A stretch of DNA of 64,000 bases from Lacinutrix sp. C3R15 (GCF_018860825.1 NZ_JAHKPZ010000031.1:62001-126000), one strand, 5' to 3'; numbered from the stretch's first letter, positions 1 through 9,180 are shown. Notes: a model not told the origin generated them from the letters alone. Program-made: numbers and translations.

Positions 1-2
1 TT

Positions 3-77
3 GTTGATATGAAAATTTCAATTGTAAAATTACTAAAAAAAGCTAATACAAATAATGACACAAATAATAAAAAATAA
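3..77 (+). CDS. Possible C-terminal end of an upstream gene (partial)
   Basis: The third forward frame is open from the window edge to a TAA at 75-77 and reads a Lys/Asn-rich tail ending NTNNDTNNKK. It may be the end of a gene that starts outside the window or just chance in AT-rich DNA. No function can be proposed. Confidence 0.2.
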   Translation, partial: VDMKISIVKLLKKANTNNDTNNKK

Positions 78-313
78 TATAAACATAAAACGCAAGAAAC
101 TATTGTTTACGGAATTATCGATTTCTAGTATTAAAAAAACTTTTTACTCATTTTCCTTTTTTGGAGGTATAGTAAATACTCTAAAACAAAAACTCTATTG
201 TATTTACTTGGAGTAATTTATTCTTTGGCAATTTTAAAGACCAATTGAGGAAAACCATAAAATAATAATTAACAAATTATATATATTAATAAAATTAAAA
301 TCAATTAAACTTT
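78..313. other. Non-coding AT-rich stretch with one inverted repeat
   Basis: No gene is supported here. The only structure seen is a perfect 9-bp inverted repeat, AGTAAATAC at 171-179 and GTATTTACT at 200-208, with a 20-nt spacer. It lacks a T-run and so looks more like an operator or an RNA hairpin than an intrinsic terminator. It lies about 105 bp before the first small gene at 314. Confidence 0.35.
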
Positions 314-490
314 ATGAAAACATTAAAAATAATTTTTGGAATACTATTAATTGTTGGTGGTATTGGCTCACTAGTAAGCTTTTTTCAAGCTATGGGTAAA
401 TACGAAGCACCAGAACTTATAGGTCACTTGATTGCAATAGCAATTGTTTTTGGGTTGGCGTATTTCTTACTAAAACGCAATAAAAAATGA
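314..490 (+). CDS. Small two-helix membrane protein, unknown function
   Basis: A 58-residue protein with a hydrophobic N-terminus (about residues 4-22, LKIIFGILLIVGGIGSLVSF) and a second hydrophobic segment (about 36-53, LIGHLIAIAIVFGLAYFLL), closing with the basic tail KRNKK. This suggests a small inner-membrane hairpin. Its stop overlaps the next start as ATGA (487-490), so it is translationally coupled to the secreted protein that follows. Family not recognised. Confidence 0.6.
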   Translation: MKTLKIIFGILLIVGGIGSLVSFFQAMGKYEAPELIGHLIAIAIVFGLAYFLLKRNKK

Positions 491-978
491 AATATATTCT
501 TCTACTCTTCGTGTCATTATCTGCTTACACTAGTAATGCGCAATGTGATATAAAAACAACCAATCGTCCAGATGGGGTAACAATAAAGTACTTTAACCCA
601 AAACCAATAATTAGAAATTCTAACTATGAGGTAGGGGTTGCTATTTATAAAAATGTTAATACGAATGATTATATATTAAGTGTTAACGTGTTATTTATGA
701 ATATGTCACCAAAAAAATTAAAAAATGATTTAATCATTCAAACTACAAGTTCAGAAGGTTTGAGATTGGAAAATATTATTTCCAAACAAATTACTATGAA
801 TGGAAGAATTCTGGCTAATGCAATGTATATATTGACAGATACAGATTTTAAGGAATTGAAAAATTACTCTTTAAAAAGTATATTCTTTTATTTAGATGAA
901 AATCTTGAGGGTTCAATAGTTACAGAAAATAAAAATATAATAGGTAATGAACTAAAATGTTTAAAAAATGAAATTTAA
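487..978 (+). CDS. Secreted protein of unknown function, first of a related tandem pair
   Basis: A 163-residue protein with a signal peptide (residues 1-19, ending SNAQ). The mature part carries the pattern KKLKNDLII...ILTDTDFKELKN, which recurs in the next gene as NKLKGDLII...KLSENEIKYLRN. The two are therefore diverged tandem relatives. The next gene starts 11 bp before this stop, giving a tight operon with the small membrane protein upstream. Probably periplasmic or cell-surface. Function unknown. Confidence 0.7.
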   Translation: MKYILLLFVSLSAYTSNAQCDIKTTNRPDGVTIKYFNPKPIIRNSNYEVGVAIYKNVNTNDYILSVNVLFMNMSPKKLKNDLIIQTTSSEGLRLENIISKQITMNGRILANAMYILTDTDFKELKNYSLKSIFFYLDENLEGSIVTENKNIIGNELKCLKNEI

Positions 979-1856
979 TAAATTAATAGTGTTATTTTTT
1001 TTTTGTTTCTTGCTATATAAGTAATGCGCAAAATTATATTTACATAGAGGATGAATCATATACAGCCACAAAGTCATGGACTTTTGAAGCTAAAGATGGG
1101 ATTGGTACTAAGGATCACCTTGAATTAACTATTGCTAGAAATGGTAACGAAGGCTTTGCTATGATTTCAACTTATGTTGGAGAAAATAGTAATAAATTAA
1201 AAGGTGATTTAATTATATTTTTAGAAAATGGTGTGCAAATCAGATGTATTGACAGAAATATTAAGGATTTTGTTGATTATAGGAGTACAGCAATATATAA
1301 ACTCTCAGAAAATGAAATAAAATATTTAAGAAATCATTTAATTACTAAAATTAGATTTACTGTAAATTATGGTTCTAGAGGAAATTATTTATCAACAGCA
1401 ATTAATAAAATACCTACTATTCTTGCTTACAATAACAAGGATTCTCCAGACTACTATTTTACAACTAGTGATGTGAAAAAATTATTTCTAAAAGATTATA
1501 GTGGAGAATACACTAGTAATAAAACTGTATTTAAAAATGAAGTAAATCCAAAACAGAATTTCATTGAAGAAACACGCTTTAATATTGCTTTAGTGTTCAA
1601 AAACATCAATGACGGTATGATCATTATACAGGATCCAAGAATTCCTGATAGACCTTTATTTTATAGAATAACAGGATTTGTTGAAGAAAAAGAAATTGAT
1701 GGATATAATATGATTATATACAATTGTGTAAATGATGTTACATATATAAAAAATGAAGCTATTTTATTTTCAAATGAAAATGGTCTTAGCTTGATGATTA
1801 ATAATAAGAAGTATATGCAGGCTTGGTATAATTTAAAACTGAAATCAAATGAGTAA
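968..1856 (+). pseudogene. Secreted paralogue of the preceding gene, frameshifted in a T10 run
   Basis: An ATG at 968 starts a signal peptide (MKFNKLIVLFFF...). The frame then runs into a stop at 1022-1024, directly after a run of ten T (995-1004). With nine T the frame continues as VSCYISNAQNYIYIED and joins the long frame to 1856, giving a protein of about 295 residues with a signal peptide ending SNAQ like its neighbour. An internal ATG at 1161 would drop the signal peptide. The frameshift could be a real mutation, slipped-strand phase variation, transcriptional slippage, or a sequencing error. Confidence 0.6.
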
Positions 1857-1947
1857 AGAAATTCACAATATAGATTTTGAAATATCTAAATGAATTAAAG
1901 GCCTAATAATAATTTTTAGTAATAAGAAATCTATACAGATATTTCAT

Positions 1948-2013
<66 letters not shown>

Positions 2014-2014
2014 T

Positions 2015-2920
2015 ATGGTAACATTAATTATTATAGTCGTTGTACTAATTTTTGGTAAGTTTATTTATGATTCTTACTTGACTGATAACACGGAGAAAAG
2101 ATGGGAGGAGTATAAAGAATCAGATCCAATGGGAGCAGCAAAAGTTGAAAATTCTAGGTTTGGAGCAAAGCCAATAAAGCAAGATTTAGAACTGAAAAAA
2201 CAGTTAAATAAACAAAAAAAGCAATTGGTTATAGAAAGTATAAAAGAAGAACTTACTATTTATCAAATTAACAATTTAAAAGAGATAGAAGAAAAACATG
2301 GAACTATTCGGGGTAATATGATGGCAACTTTAGAGGCTACAGATATTATTACTTCTAATACTGAACATTTCAAGGAAGAATTTTTACCTAAAAAAGAGGA
2401 GTTAGAATTAAGTGAGCAAGAATTAATAACCATAATTGAGGATGTAGCTCGTGATGTAATAAAGGAAAAAATCGGAATTGAATTAGGTATGAGTAATCTC
2501 GGTTATGAGCAACAATTAAAACAGATCGAAGAAGAAGATGAAGAAGAAGAGAATGATGAACTTGACAAATTATTAGATCTTGAATTTAATGAATTGACTA
2601 AAATGTTTTATGAAACTGTAGAATTGAATAAATCAAATTATGACAATAGACTGAGATCTAAGATTATTAATATTCAAGAAGCTATTGAGTATCATACGCT
2701 TGCTTTTGAAAATGAGTTATCTAAATTAGAAAACCTTCTATTTGAAGCTAATGATGAAAATTTTCAAAAATATAGAGAAATTAGAGGAGATAACTTAATG
2801 AATCTGTCAAAATATAATAAGAATTATGATGTAGAAGGTGCTTTGTGCACAAATTCTATTAATAGTATGTTAGATAAATTGGGATCATTAGATAAATTGT
2901 TTAATTCTAGATTAAACTAA
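2015..2920 (+). CDS. Membrane-anchored coiled-coil protein, unknown function
   Basis: A 301-residue protein with an N-terminal transmembrane anchor (residues 2-20, VTLIIIVVVLIFGKFIYDSY), then long Lys/Glu-rich helical sequence likely to form coiled coils. A strongly acidic segment (EEEDEEEENDELD, about residues 171-183) follows. No enzyme motif is seen. The topology fits an inner-membrane protein with a large cytoplasmic or periplasmic helical part. The start is fixed by the ATG directly after the hexamer repeat. Not recognised as a named family. Confidence 0.65.
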   Translation: MVTLIIIVVVLIFGKFIYDSYLTDNTEKRWEEYKESDPMGAAKVENSRFGAKPIKQDLELKKQLNKQKKQLVIESIKEELTIYQINNLKEIEEKHGTIRGNMMATLEATDIITSNTEHFKEEFLPKKEELELSEQELITIIEDVARDVIKEKIGIELGMSNLGYEQQLKQIEEEDEEEENDELDKLLDLEFNELTKMFYETVELNKSNYDNRLRSKIINIQEAIEYHTLAFENELSKLENLLFEANDENFQKYREIRGDNLMNLSKYNKNYDVEGALCTNSINSMLDKLGSLDKLFNSRLN

Positions 2921-2995
2921 ATGGACAAAAGAAAGGTAATTTATGTCTTAAAAAGTAGAGTTGTTCTTAAGGTTGCTAGATTTATAGGAGGTTAA
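2921..2995 (+). CDS. Possible 24-residue basic peptide
   Basis: An ATG follows the stop of the 301-aa gene with no gap and reads 24 codons to TAA at 2993-2995. The peptide is basic and hydrophobic (begins MDKRKVIYVLKSR, ends ARFIGG). The immediate stop-start contact favours translation by re-initiation, but length and AT-rich context make chance possible. Function unknown. Confidence 0.3.
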   Translation: MDKRKVIYVLKSRVVLKVARFIGG

Positions 2996-3052
2996 AGACT
3001 TGGATGACATTGTTATTAATTATATTATACATCAAAGGGGAATTATATAGTT

Positions 3053-3832
3053 ATGCTAGATTTTTTTAGATATAATAAATCAAAGAGAAATATAATTGAA
3101 TTCTTTAAAATAGACAATAGTGATTTGGCTCTAGTAGAAAAGCCTAGAGGAGTCATAAATATTAAATTCTCATCCATAACTAAAAATGGTTTGTTAGAAA
3201 TTTCAAATAAATTAATTAATACTTTCAGAAGTGATATTGTTGATTTAGAAGTTGTCTTTTGTGAAAATTTTGAAATGTCTATAAATAATGGGATTCTAAT
3301 AAGTATAAAAAATAAATTTACTGTAAATAGTAATTTGGTTTTAAAAGATACTAATTATAAATATTTTAATGAATATCATATTTCTCGAAAATTCAGTAAT
3401 ATATTTAGAGATAAAGAAGGGAATACAGTCTATGCAAGTGAAATAGGAATTTATAATATTTTTAAAATGAAAAAGATTATTACTCAAAAAGAAATTGAAA
3501 ATGCTGTAATACCGGCTTTTACTAATCTAGATGTAAAATATTTAAATTCATTGGATGATAATACGATGTATTCCAATCTTTCTAAAAAAGAATTAATAGA
3601 AGAATTTACACGCGTATTTAAAGATTATAAATCAAAAAAAATCAATAAGCTAACCTATAAAAAATCAAAATGTAATTTTTGTTTTCCTTTAGCTAATGCT
3701 TTTGAATTTTATAATTCAGAAAACAATAAATTCATTGTTAGATATATAATTCATAGTGATACTAATGGTTGTATAGTTCGTTTATGTAATAATAAACCAT
3801 CTAGTAACGATAGTACAGAAATACCCTTCTAA
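3053..3832 (+). CDS. Hypothetical protein, 259 aa
   Basis: A 259-residue soluble-looking protein without signal peptide or membrane segment. It is rich in Lys, Asn and Ile, and has a C-terminal CNFCF motif (about residue 209) that is too short for a convincing zinc site. It lies between the membrane coiled-coil gene and the replication-like module, and a hairpin follows its stop. Family not recognised. Confidence 0.6.
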   Translation: MLDFFRYNKSKRNIIEFFKIDNSDLALVEKPRGVINIKFSSITKNGLLEISNKLINTFRSDIVDLEVVFCENFEMSINNGILISIKNKFTVNSNLVLKDTNYKYFNEYHISRKFSNIFRDKEGNTVYASEIGIYNIFKMKKIITQKEIENAVIPAFTNLDVKYLNSLDDNTMYSNLSKKELIEEFTRVFKDYKSKKINKLTYKKSKCNFCFPLANAFEFYNSENNKFIVRYIIHSDTNGCIVRLCNNKPSSNDSTEIPF

Positions 3833-3863
3833 TTTTTTAAAATTTTTTTAAATTTTATTTAAA

Positions 3864-3884
3864 AGTTCCTCTTTTTTAAGGAAC
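3864..3884 (+). terminator. Short hairpin after the 259-aa gene
   Basis: GTTCCT (3865-3870) pairs with AGGAAC (3879-3884) around a T-rich loop. The T-run lies in the loop rather than after the stem, so this is a weak terminator candidate or a 5' element of the next gene. Confidence 0.4.
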
Positions 3885-3889
3885 CTACA

Positions 3890-3962
3890 ATCACCCCCAC
3901 GCTTTGTTTGTTTTGGGCAGATAGCCCGTACCTAATTGTTAAATCTAAAAATTAAAAAGACT
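3890..3962 (+). promoter_or_regulatory. GC-rich leader hairpin before the 114-aa gene
   Basis: In otherwise AT-rich DNA this leader contains CACCCCCACGC and a small hairpin GGGC-agata-GCCC (3915-3927). This is followed by about 35 nt of A-rich sequence to the ATG at 3963. The contrast in base composition suggests a structured 5' leader. Its role is unknown. Confidence 0.35.
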
Positions 3963-4307
3963 ATGGTAAAAATTGTAGATTTTAAAACCTATCAATCTGA
4001 AGATGGGAAAGAGTTTTGTACTTTAATTGTACAAGGAGGACTTGAGGCTGTAAAAAGTCAAGAAACAAACAGAACTTATTTAACTGCAAGAAAAGCAAGA
4101 GTAGCATGTACTTTTGATGAAGCAGTATGTAAATCATTAATTGGAACTGACTTTCCAGGCACTGTGCAAAAGGTTGAAGTAGATCCTTATGACTACACAG
4201 TTGAAAGTACTGGGGAAGTTATTACATTATCTCATCGTTATGAGTATATGGGAGAAGAAGAAAGCATTATTAAAGATAATGTTTTAAAAGAGGAAGAAGT
4301 ATTTTAA
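3963..4307 (+). CDS. Small conserved element protein, possibly nucleic-acid binding
   Basis: A 114-residue protein (MVKIVDFKTYQSEDGKEF...). The ATG at 3963 is preferred over a TTG at 3936, which would add nine residues lying in the leader. The compact, charged, predicted beta-rich sequence and its place before a RecA-like ATPase suggest a small single-strand-binding or OB-fold type helper. That is inference from context, since no diagnostic motif is visible. A strong terminator follows, so it forms its own transcription unit. Confidence 0.65.
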   Translation: MVKIVDFKTYQSEDGKEFCTLIVQGGLEAVKSQETNRTYLTARKARVACTFDEAVCKSLIGTDFPGTVQKVEVDPYDYTVESTGEVITLSHRYEYMGEEESIIKDNVLKEEEVF

Positions 4308-4329
4308 ACTTCTTTAATAATTCAAATAG

Positions 4330-4362
4330 AAAGGTTCTAGCTTAGGTTAGAGCCTTTTTTTT
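4330..4362 (+). terminator. Intrinsic terminator
   Basis: AAAGGTTCTA (4330-4339) pairs with TAGAGCCTTT (4348-4357) through ten pairs with one G-U, and the stem runs into eight consecutive T. It ends the 114-aa gene and separates it from the ATPase gene. Confidence 0.85.
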
Positions 4363-4413
4363 ATGCTATATGAAAAGATTATATAGCTACTAATTTTATT
4401 AAATATATAATAT

Positions 4414-5307
4414 ATGAAACTACAACAAACCAAAAGGCATCAAGTTAAATTAAGACTGGGATTAAGTGGAGCTAGTGGATTTGGAAAATCTTACAGCGCT
4501 CTATTACTAGCGTTTGGAATCACAAATGATTGGTCTAAAATAGCTATAATAGATACAGAAAATGGAAGTGCTAGTTTATACTCTCATTTAGGAGGTTATA
4601 ACGTTTTACCAATAGATGAACCTTACAGTCCAGAAAGATACATTGAAGCTGTAAAAACATGTGAAAATGCTTCTATGGAAGTTGTTATAATAGATAGTAT
4701 TACACACGAATGGAATGGAAATGGTGGTTGTTTAGATATTCATTCTAAACTAGGAGGTAGGTTTGCAGATTGGAGTATTGTAACTCCACGTCATCAAGCT
4801 TTTATAGACGCTATTTTAAAATCAAAATGTCACATTATAACTACTGTTAGGAAGAAAATGGATTATTCCATGGATAGAGATTCTAACGGAAAGACTAAAG
4901 TAATTAAGCATGGTTTAAAAGATATAACACGTGAAGGTTTTAGTTACGAGTTAACTGTTGATTTTGAATTAATAAATGACAATCATTTAGCTAAAGCATC
5001 AAAAGACAGAACAGGATTGTTTACTAACAAACCAGAGTTTGTAATAAATGCTTCTACAGGTAAGAAATTAATTGCTTGGTGTAATGAAGGCATATCTATA
5101 GAACGGATTAGTCAAGAAATTGAAGATTGTGTATCTATAGAAGAGTTAAAACACATTTATACAAAACATTCAAGTGTACAAAATTCAATTAAACCACTTA
5201 TTCTAAAACGTAAAGAAGAATTAGAAACTATAGATAGTCAGCTAATTGACCAAAAAGAAATTGTAAAACCTTCAAAAACAGAAAACAATGGAATTGATAG
5301 CAAATAA
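4414..5307 (+). CDS. RecA-like AAA ATPase (AAA_24 type)
   Basis: A 297-residue ATPase with Walker A GASGFGKS (residues 19-26) and a Walker B-like strand EVVIIDSI (D94). The layout, including IIDTENGS after the first strand, matches phage and plasmid nucleotide-binding proteins of the AAA_24 group, which includes recombination/annealing ATPases related to Sak4. Expected role: ATP-dependent DNA recombination or replication helper in the element. Residues after about 240 are a charged tail. The next gene starts 20 bp before this stop, so the two are coupled. Confidence 0.75.
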   Translation: MKLQQTKRHQVKLRLGLSGASGFGKSYSALLLAFGITNDWSKIAIIDTENGSASLYSHLGGYNVLPIDEPYSPERYIEAVKTCENASMEVVIIDSITHEWNGNGGCLDIHSKLGGRFADWSIVTPRHQAFIDAILKSKCHIITTVRKKMDYSMDRDSNGKTKVIKHGLKDITREGFSYELTVDFELINDNHLAKASKDRTGLFTNKPEFVINASTGKKLIAWCNEGISIERISQEIEDCVSIEELKHIYTKHSSVQNSIKPLILKRKEELETIDSQLIDQKEIVKPSKTENNGIDSK

Positions 5308-6271
5308 TAATACTCAAAATATGGTTTTAAACCATTCTGAAGTAGTAAATACTACCTCCAATAATTTTATAGAGGCTAACACAGAAAAAGTAACCTTGGA
5401 ACATCTTAAGGAAAAATGTACAATTCCTGTTTTTGCTAAGGATAATGAGTCTACTATAAGTCATTTTCAGTTTATTAATGAAACTTTAGAAATGATTAAA
5501 ACGCAATTTCCAAATGCTAATCCTAAAGCACCAGACATAAGGGTAAGCCACGTGGTGAAAGGTCGTGTTCCAACAGCTATTGGTAAACCAGCAAAGGAGT
5601 TATTAGAGAACGAGAAAACGATTTATTATGAGCGCTGCGCTTTTGTAATTGAAATACCAGAGTTTAAACAAGTTATTAATGGTAATGAAATATCATTATG
5701 TGTTGGAGGTGTAAGAGCTTATAATCAAGAGAACCTTTATAGTAAGAAGAGTTTAGAAAAATTTAAAATGTTTGTAGGGTTCCAAAATAAGGTTTGTACT
5801 AATTTGTGTATTTCCACAGATGGTTTTACAAATGAAATTAGAATAGGTTCTATACTAGATTTAAACCAAAACATTCAAAATCTATTAAGTAATTACAATA
5901 AAGATATTCATTTAACTAATATGGAAGCAATGTCTAATTACAGTTTAACTGAAAATCAGTTTGCTAATTTGGTTGGCAAGACAAGAATGTTTCAACATCT
6001 AGATAAGGCAGAACAACATGAAAAATTCCCAATAACTCTAAATGATAGTCAGGTAAATAATGTTGTGAAAGATTACTACAGCTGTTCAAACTTTAGAAGA
6101 AGTGATGATGGAAGCATTAGTATGTGGAATTTGTATAATTTATTTACAGAAGCTAATAAAAGTTCTTACATAGATTCAAATTTTGAGCGTAATGTAAATT
6201 GCTATGCCTTTATAAATCACCTAGTAGAATCGATTAAAAATGATACTATGAGCTGGTACCTTCATAATTAA
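5288..6271 (+). CDS. DUF3871-like protein
   Basis: A 327-residue protein starting MELIANNN. The core around residues 130-200 (GGVRAYNQENLY, KFKMFVGFQNKVCTNLC) matches my recollection of the Bacteroidota family DUF3871, which occurs on mobile elements and is of unknown function. It overlaps the ATPase gene by 20 bp, implying joint function in element replication or recombination. No catalytic motif is evident. Confidence 0.65.
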   Translation: MELIANNNTQNMVLNHSEVVNTTSNNFIEANTEKVTLEHLKEKCTIPVFAKDNESTISHFQFINETLEMIKTQFPNANPKAPDIRVSHVVKGRVPTAIGKPAKELLENEKTIYYERCAFVIEIPEFKQVINGNEISLCVGGVRAYNQENLYSKKSLEKFKMFVGFQNKVCTNLCISTDGFTNEIRIGSILDLNQNIQNLLSNYNKDIHLTNMEAMSNYSLTENQFANLVGKTRMFQHLDKAEQHEKFPITLNDSQVNNVVKDYYSCSNFRRSDDGSISMWNLYNLFTEANKSSYIDSNFERNVNCYAFINHLVESIKNDTMSWYLHN

Positions 6272-6327
6272 TATATAGCTAACTCGTGTAATTCAGCTTA
6301 GACTGATACACTTAAATATATTGATAA

Positions 6328-6582
6328 ATGGATGATAAAGAATTAGTTGAATTACTTAAATATAGCTCTTCTAAAGAGCTTTACATCGTAACTTGGAATA
6401 ATCTACTAAAACTCCTTTTTTGTCCCTTTAAAGTTAAAGTAAATCACAATATTGGTGTGCTTAAAAAGGGACAGAAAGTTATGGTAGATGAAGTCAAGGT
6501 TACCCAAGAATTACAAACAGTTTATATCATTAAAAATGTAGCTTATTACTATTATCATTTCACAATTTTAATAGATAGCTAG
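6328..6582 (+). CDS. Hypothetical protein, 84 aa
   Basis: A small protein with a helical N-terminus and a C-terminal part (NHNIGVLKKGQKVMVDEVKV) that resembles short SH3-like or KOW-like beta folds in which a loop carries 'kkGqkV'. That is only a visual impression. It is the last forward gene before a convergent region. Confidence 0.45.
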   Translation: MDDKELVELLKYSSSKELYIVTWNNLLKLLFCPFKVKVNHNIGVLKKGQKVMVDEVKVTQELQTVYIIKNVAYYYYHFTILIDS

Positions 6583-6696
6583 TTTTAGATATAATAATCA
6601 AATTTGATTTGACCCTTATGTTGAATTTTCTTTACTCGATTCTTTTGAGACTTTTTAAGGTCATTAAAATTTAAAATACTGAAAAGTAATCAGAAA

Positions 6697-6761
6697 AATG
6701 GCAGATTTATGTAATTAAATAAATAGTTATATATAAAAATAAATGAGATAAATCTGCCATT
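6697..6761. terminator. Long inverted repeat between convergent genes
   Basis: AATGGCAGATTTAT (6697-6710) and its exact reverse complement ATAAATCTGCCATT (6748-6761) are separated by 37 nt of pure AT-rich sequence. The right arm covers the stop codon of the minus-strand helicase. It could be a bidirectional terminator, although there is no clear T-run. The long loop equally suits a protein-binding or replication site. Confidence 0.5.
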
Positions 6762-9180
6762 ATTTGTTGTTTTCATCTAGAATCTTGTAATAATCTTTAT
6801 CGAGATAATCATATAGCAATATATTTTCATTAGTACTCATTCTTATAGACGGATTAATATCTAATTTACTATGAATTTTTGTAGGAAGAAGATAATTTAT
6901 TCTTCCAAAATAGATTTTTTTTAAATCAATATATTCTGAATGACTTCTTTTTTTAGCTTTATCATGATTTGGTTCTAGTTTAATAAACTCATATCCTGGT
7001 TTTTTTACGCTATTTATGCGTTTATGTGTTTGATTAGATTTTATTCTAAAGATACTTCTTACTAATCCAATAATAAATGTTTGTTTTATGTCTATTACTC
7101 TTCCAGTAGATTTTTCTAAAGAAATTAAATTCAGTGGAAATTCTAATTTATTAATATCATTAAATGCTACTCTAAAATTTTTTTCTAAAAGATATTGTTT
7201 AAAATCTTTGTAGGTGACAACCTCATTTCTAATTAAATAATTATATGTTGCTTTTATAAATTTTTTATCTAAACTATCATTTGCTTTTGGTTGGTAGCTA
7301 TTTTCAAATGATTTTTTTTTAATTTTAGGAAATTTAGTAGGTATATAGGTAGATGAAACAAGTTCATCATCAATATATTCAAAAGCAGGTGGAAGATCAG
7401 ATGCATCTGTATAAAAAATATAAAATGTTTTAAACACTTTATTGAAATACAAAGAAGTTATTAATGAGTTTCTTTTGTTTTTATTGGTGGTTTTTATAAA
7501 GTATAATAGCTTTTTAATATCACTTACATAAGGTTTTAAATCTAATAATGGGATAATTAAATCTTTATTTATTGTTGGTGTTATAAACTTTTTTAGAATA
7601 TGCAATTTAGGACTACTACTTTCATAATAAAAGAAATCAAAAAGATTTTCAAATCTGAACAATAAATAGCTGTCTTTTGATTTTAAATAATGATATAATG
7701 CACATAAATAATCGTCAGGGTTTTTAATAAAATCTATAAATAATTGATTTATATGAGATTTATGTTCGTTTTTTATTAAACTGTCATCATAGTTTTCAGG
7801 TATATTTTGATTATAACTATCTTTATTTACAACTTCCACAGTCATTACATCATCATATTTATTTAAGAGCTTAGTTAACCTTTCAGGATGTTTGTTATAT
7901 TCAATAATTTGTTTTAAAAAATAAACTTCTTGAATTAGATATCTTTTAATTAACTTCTCTTTCAATTGAGAAATTGAACCCTCATAAGCATCATAATATG
8001 AATTATCATAATTAAATAGGTTTCTGTGTTCTATGTGTTCATTTTCAAAATATTGAATATATTCTTTGAGTTTTTTAAGCTGTGTATTCCTTTGATTTGT
8101 AATTTCAATTAAGGTGAGTTCGTTTTCAGTATATTGAGTATATGAAGGATTAATGACATCTACATTTATGTCTAATTTATTTCTAAAACGTTTAGAGAAT
8201 TGTTTAATTTCTAAAGGATTAAATTCTTCAAACATTAAGGCAGAACCGATATTTTCATTCAATATATTTGCACCAGTACTTATAACGTTAGTGGTAATTA
8301 GAAATTGAAAATTTTTATTGATTTTAGAAGTTTCAATTAGCATTTTGTAGGCTTTGGTATCTTTTTCTTCTGAAGTTAATACCAATACTTTAACACTTAA
8401 TTTTTCTTCTAATACTTTTTTAAAATGATAACATTTTTTTCTGTTCTTTATGTAAATAATATTTAGAGATTCATTACCATACTTCTTTAAATTTCTTTTA
8501 GCAAACTCAATAATTATATCAGTTTGTGTTTCACTTGTGTATTCTAATTTAATTTTAGATTCAACAGTAGGTTTATGCACTTTAATTTCTATTAGGTTAA
8601 GAAACTGTTTTAGTCCTTGATGTGGTGTGCCAGACATTAAAACCAGCTTGGCATAAGTGTTATGCAGAACGTTGATAGTTTTAAAATAAAAAGACCTGCT
8701 ATTGTTTTTGCGGTCATTATAAGAATAAAACAATGCGTGACATTCATCGACTATTATAAGGTCGTTAGAATTTAAATCATTAGATATTAAATAGATGCTT
8801 TGAAATGTAGATGTGATTATTTTATCAGATTCTAAAAGACGTTTTCTCTTATTTTTGTGATTTAACTCAAAATCTACTTTTACACCTTTAGATTTTAAAC
8901 GAGATTTAAATTGCTCTTGAATAATTATATAAGGACTAATAAAAATTATCCGTCCTTTAGGTTTGTTATTAATGTGTTCAGCACATAAATCAGCAAAAAA
9001 AGTAGTTTTACCTGTATTGGGATTAGCGTGTAATAATACTCTTTTACAAGTATCAATTATCTCTATTAACAAATCCTTTTTTTCAGACAAATAACCTTTA
9101 ATTTTAATGCCATTTTCTATAGCATCTTCAAATTCATCATTAGTATCTACATCAAGATTAATTGGTTTAGATCCAAACAT
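6760..9180 (-). CDS. Superfamily 2 DEAD/DEAH-type helicase
   Basis: An 806-residue protein. Motif I is NPNTGKTT (residues 53-60), motif II DECH (about residue 145), motif III MSGTPH, and the helicase C-terminal domain has a TTNVISTGANI segment followed by an arginine-rich QFSKRFRNK. The second half (about 400-806) matches no domain I recognise. It is transcribed divergently from the polymerase-like gene across a 380-bp AT-rich gap, which fits a replication or recombination helicase for the element. A defence helicase is the alternative. Confidence 0.8.
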   Translation of the reverse strand: MFGSKPINLDVDTNDEFEDAIENGIKIKGYLSEKKDLLIEIIDTCKRVLLHANPNTGKTTFFADLCAEHINNKPKGRIIFISPYIIIQEQFKSRLKSKGVKVDFELNHKNKRKRLLESDKIITSTFQSIYLISNDLNSNDLIIVDECHALFYSYNDRKNNSRSFYFKTINVLHNTYAKLVLMSGTPHQGLKQFLNLIEIKVHKPTVESKIKLEYTSETQTDIIIEFAKRNLKKYGNESLNIIYIKNRKKCYHFKKVLEEKLSVKVLVLTSEEKDTKAYKMLIETSKINKNFQFLITTNVISTGANILNENIGSALMFEEFNPLEIKQFSKRFRNKLDINVDVINPSYTQYTENELTLIEITNQRNTQLKKLKEYIQYFENEHIEHRNLFNYDNSYYDAYEGSISQLKEKLIKRYLIQEVYFLKQIIEYNKHPERLTKLLNKYDDVMTVEVVNKDSYNQNIPENYDDSLIKNEHKSHINQLFIDFIKNPDDYLCALYHYLKSKDSYLLFRFENLFDFFYYESSSPKLHILKKFITPTINKDLIIPLLDLKPYVSDIKKLLYFIKTTNKNKRNSLITSLYFNKVFKTFYIFYTDASDLPPAFEYIDDELVSSTYIPTKFPKIKKKSFENSYQPKANDSLDKKFIKATYNYLIRNEVVTYKDFKQYLLEKNFRVAFNDINKLEFPLNLISLEKSTGRVIDIKQTFIIGLVRSIFRIKSNQTHKRINSVKKPGYEFIKLEPNHDKAKKRSHSEYIDLKKIYFGRINYLLPTKIHSKLDINPSIRMSTNENILLYDYLDKDYYKILDENNK

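Noticed and set aside
3936-3962. TTG start for the 114-aa protein
   Set aside because: The added nine residues (LNLKIKKT...) come from the A-rich leader, and the ATG at 3963 gives a better N-terminus.
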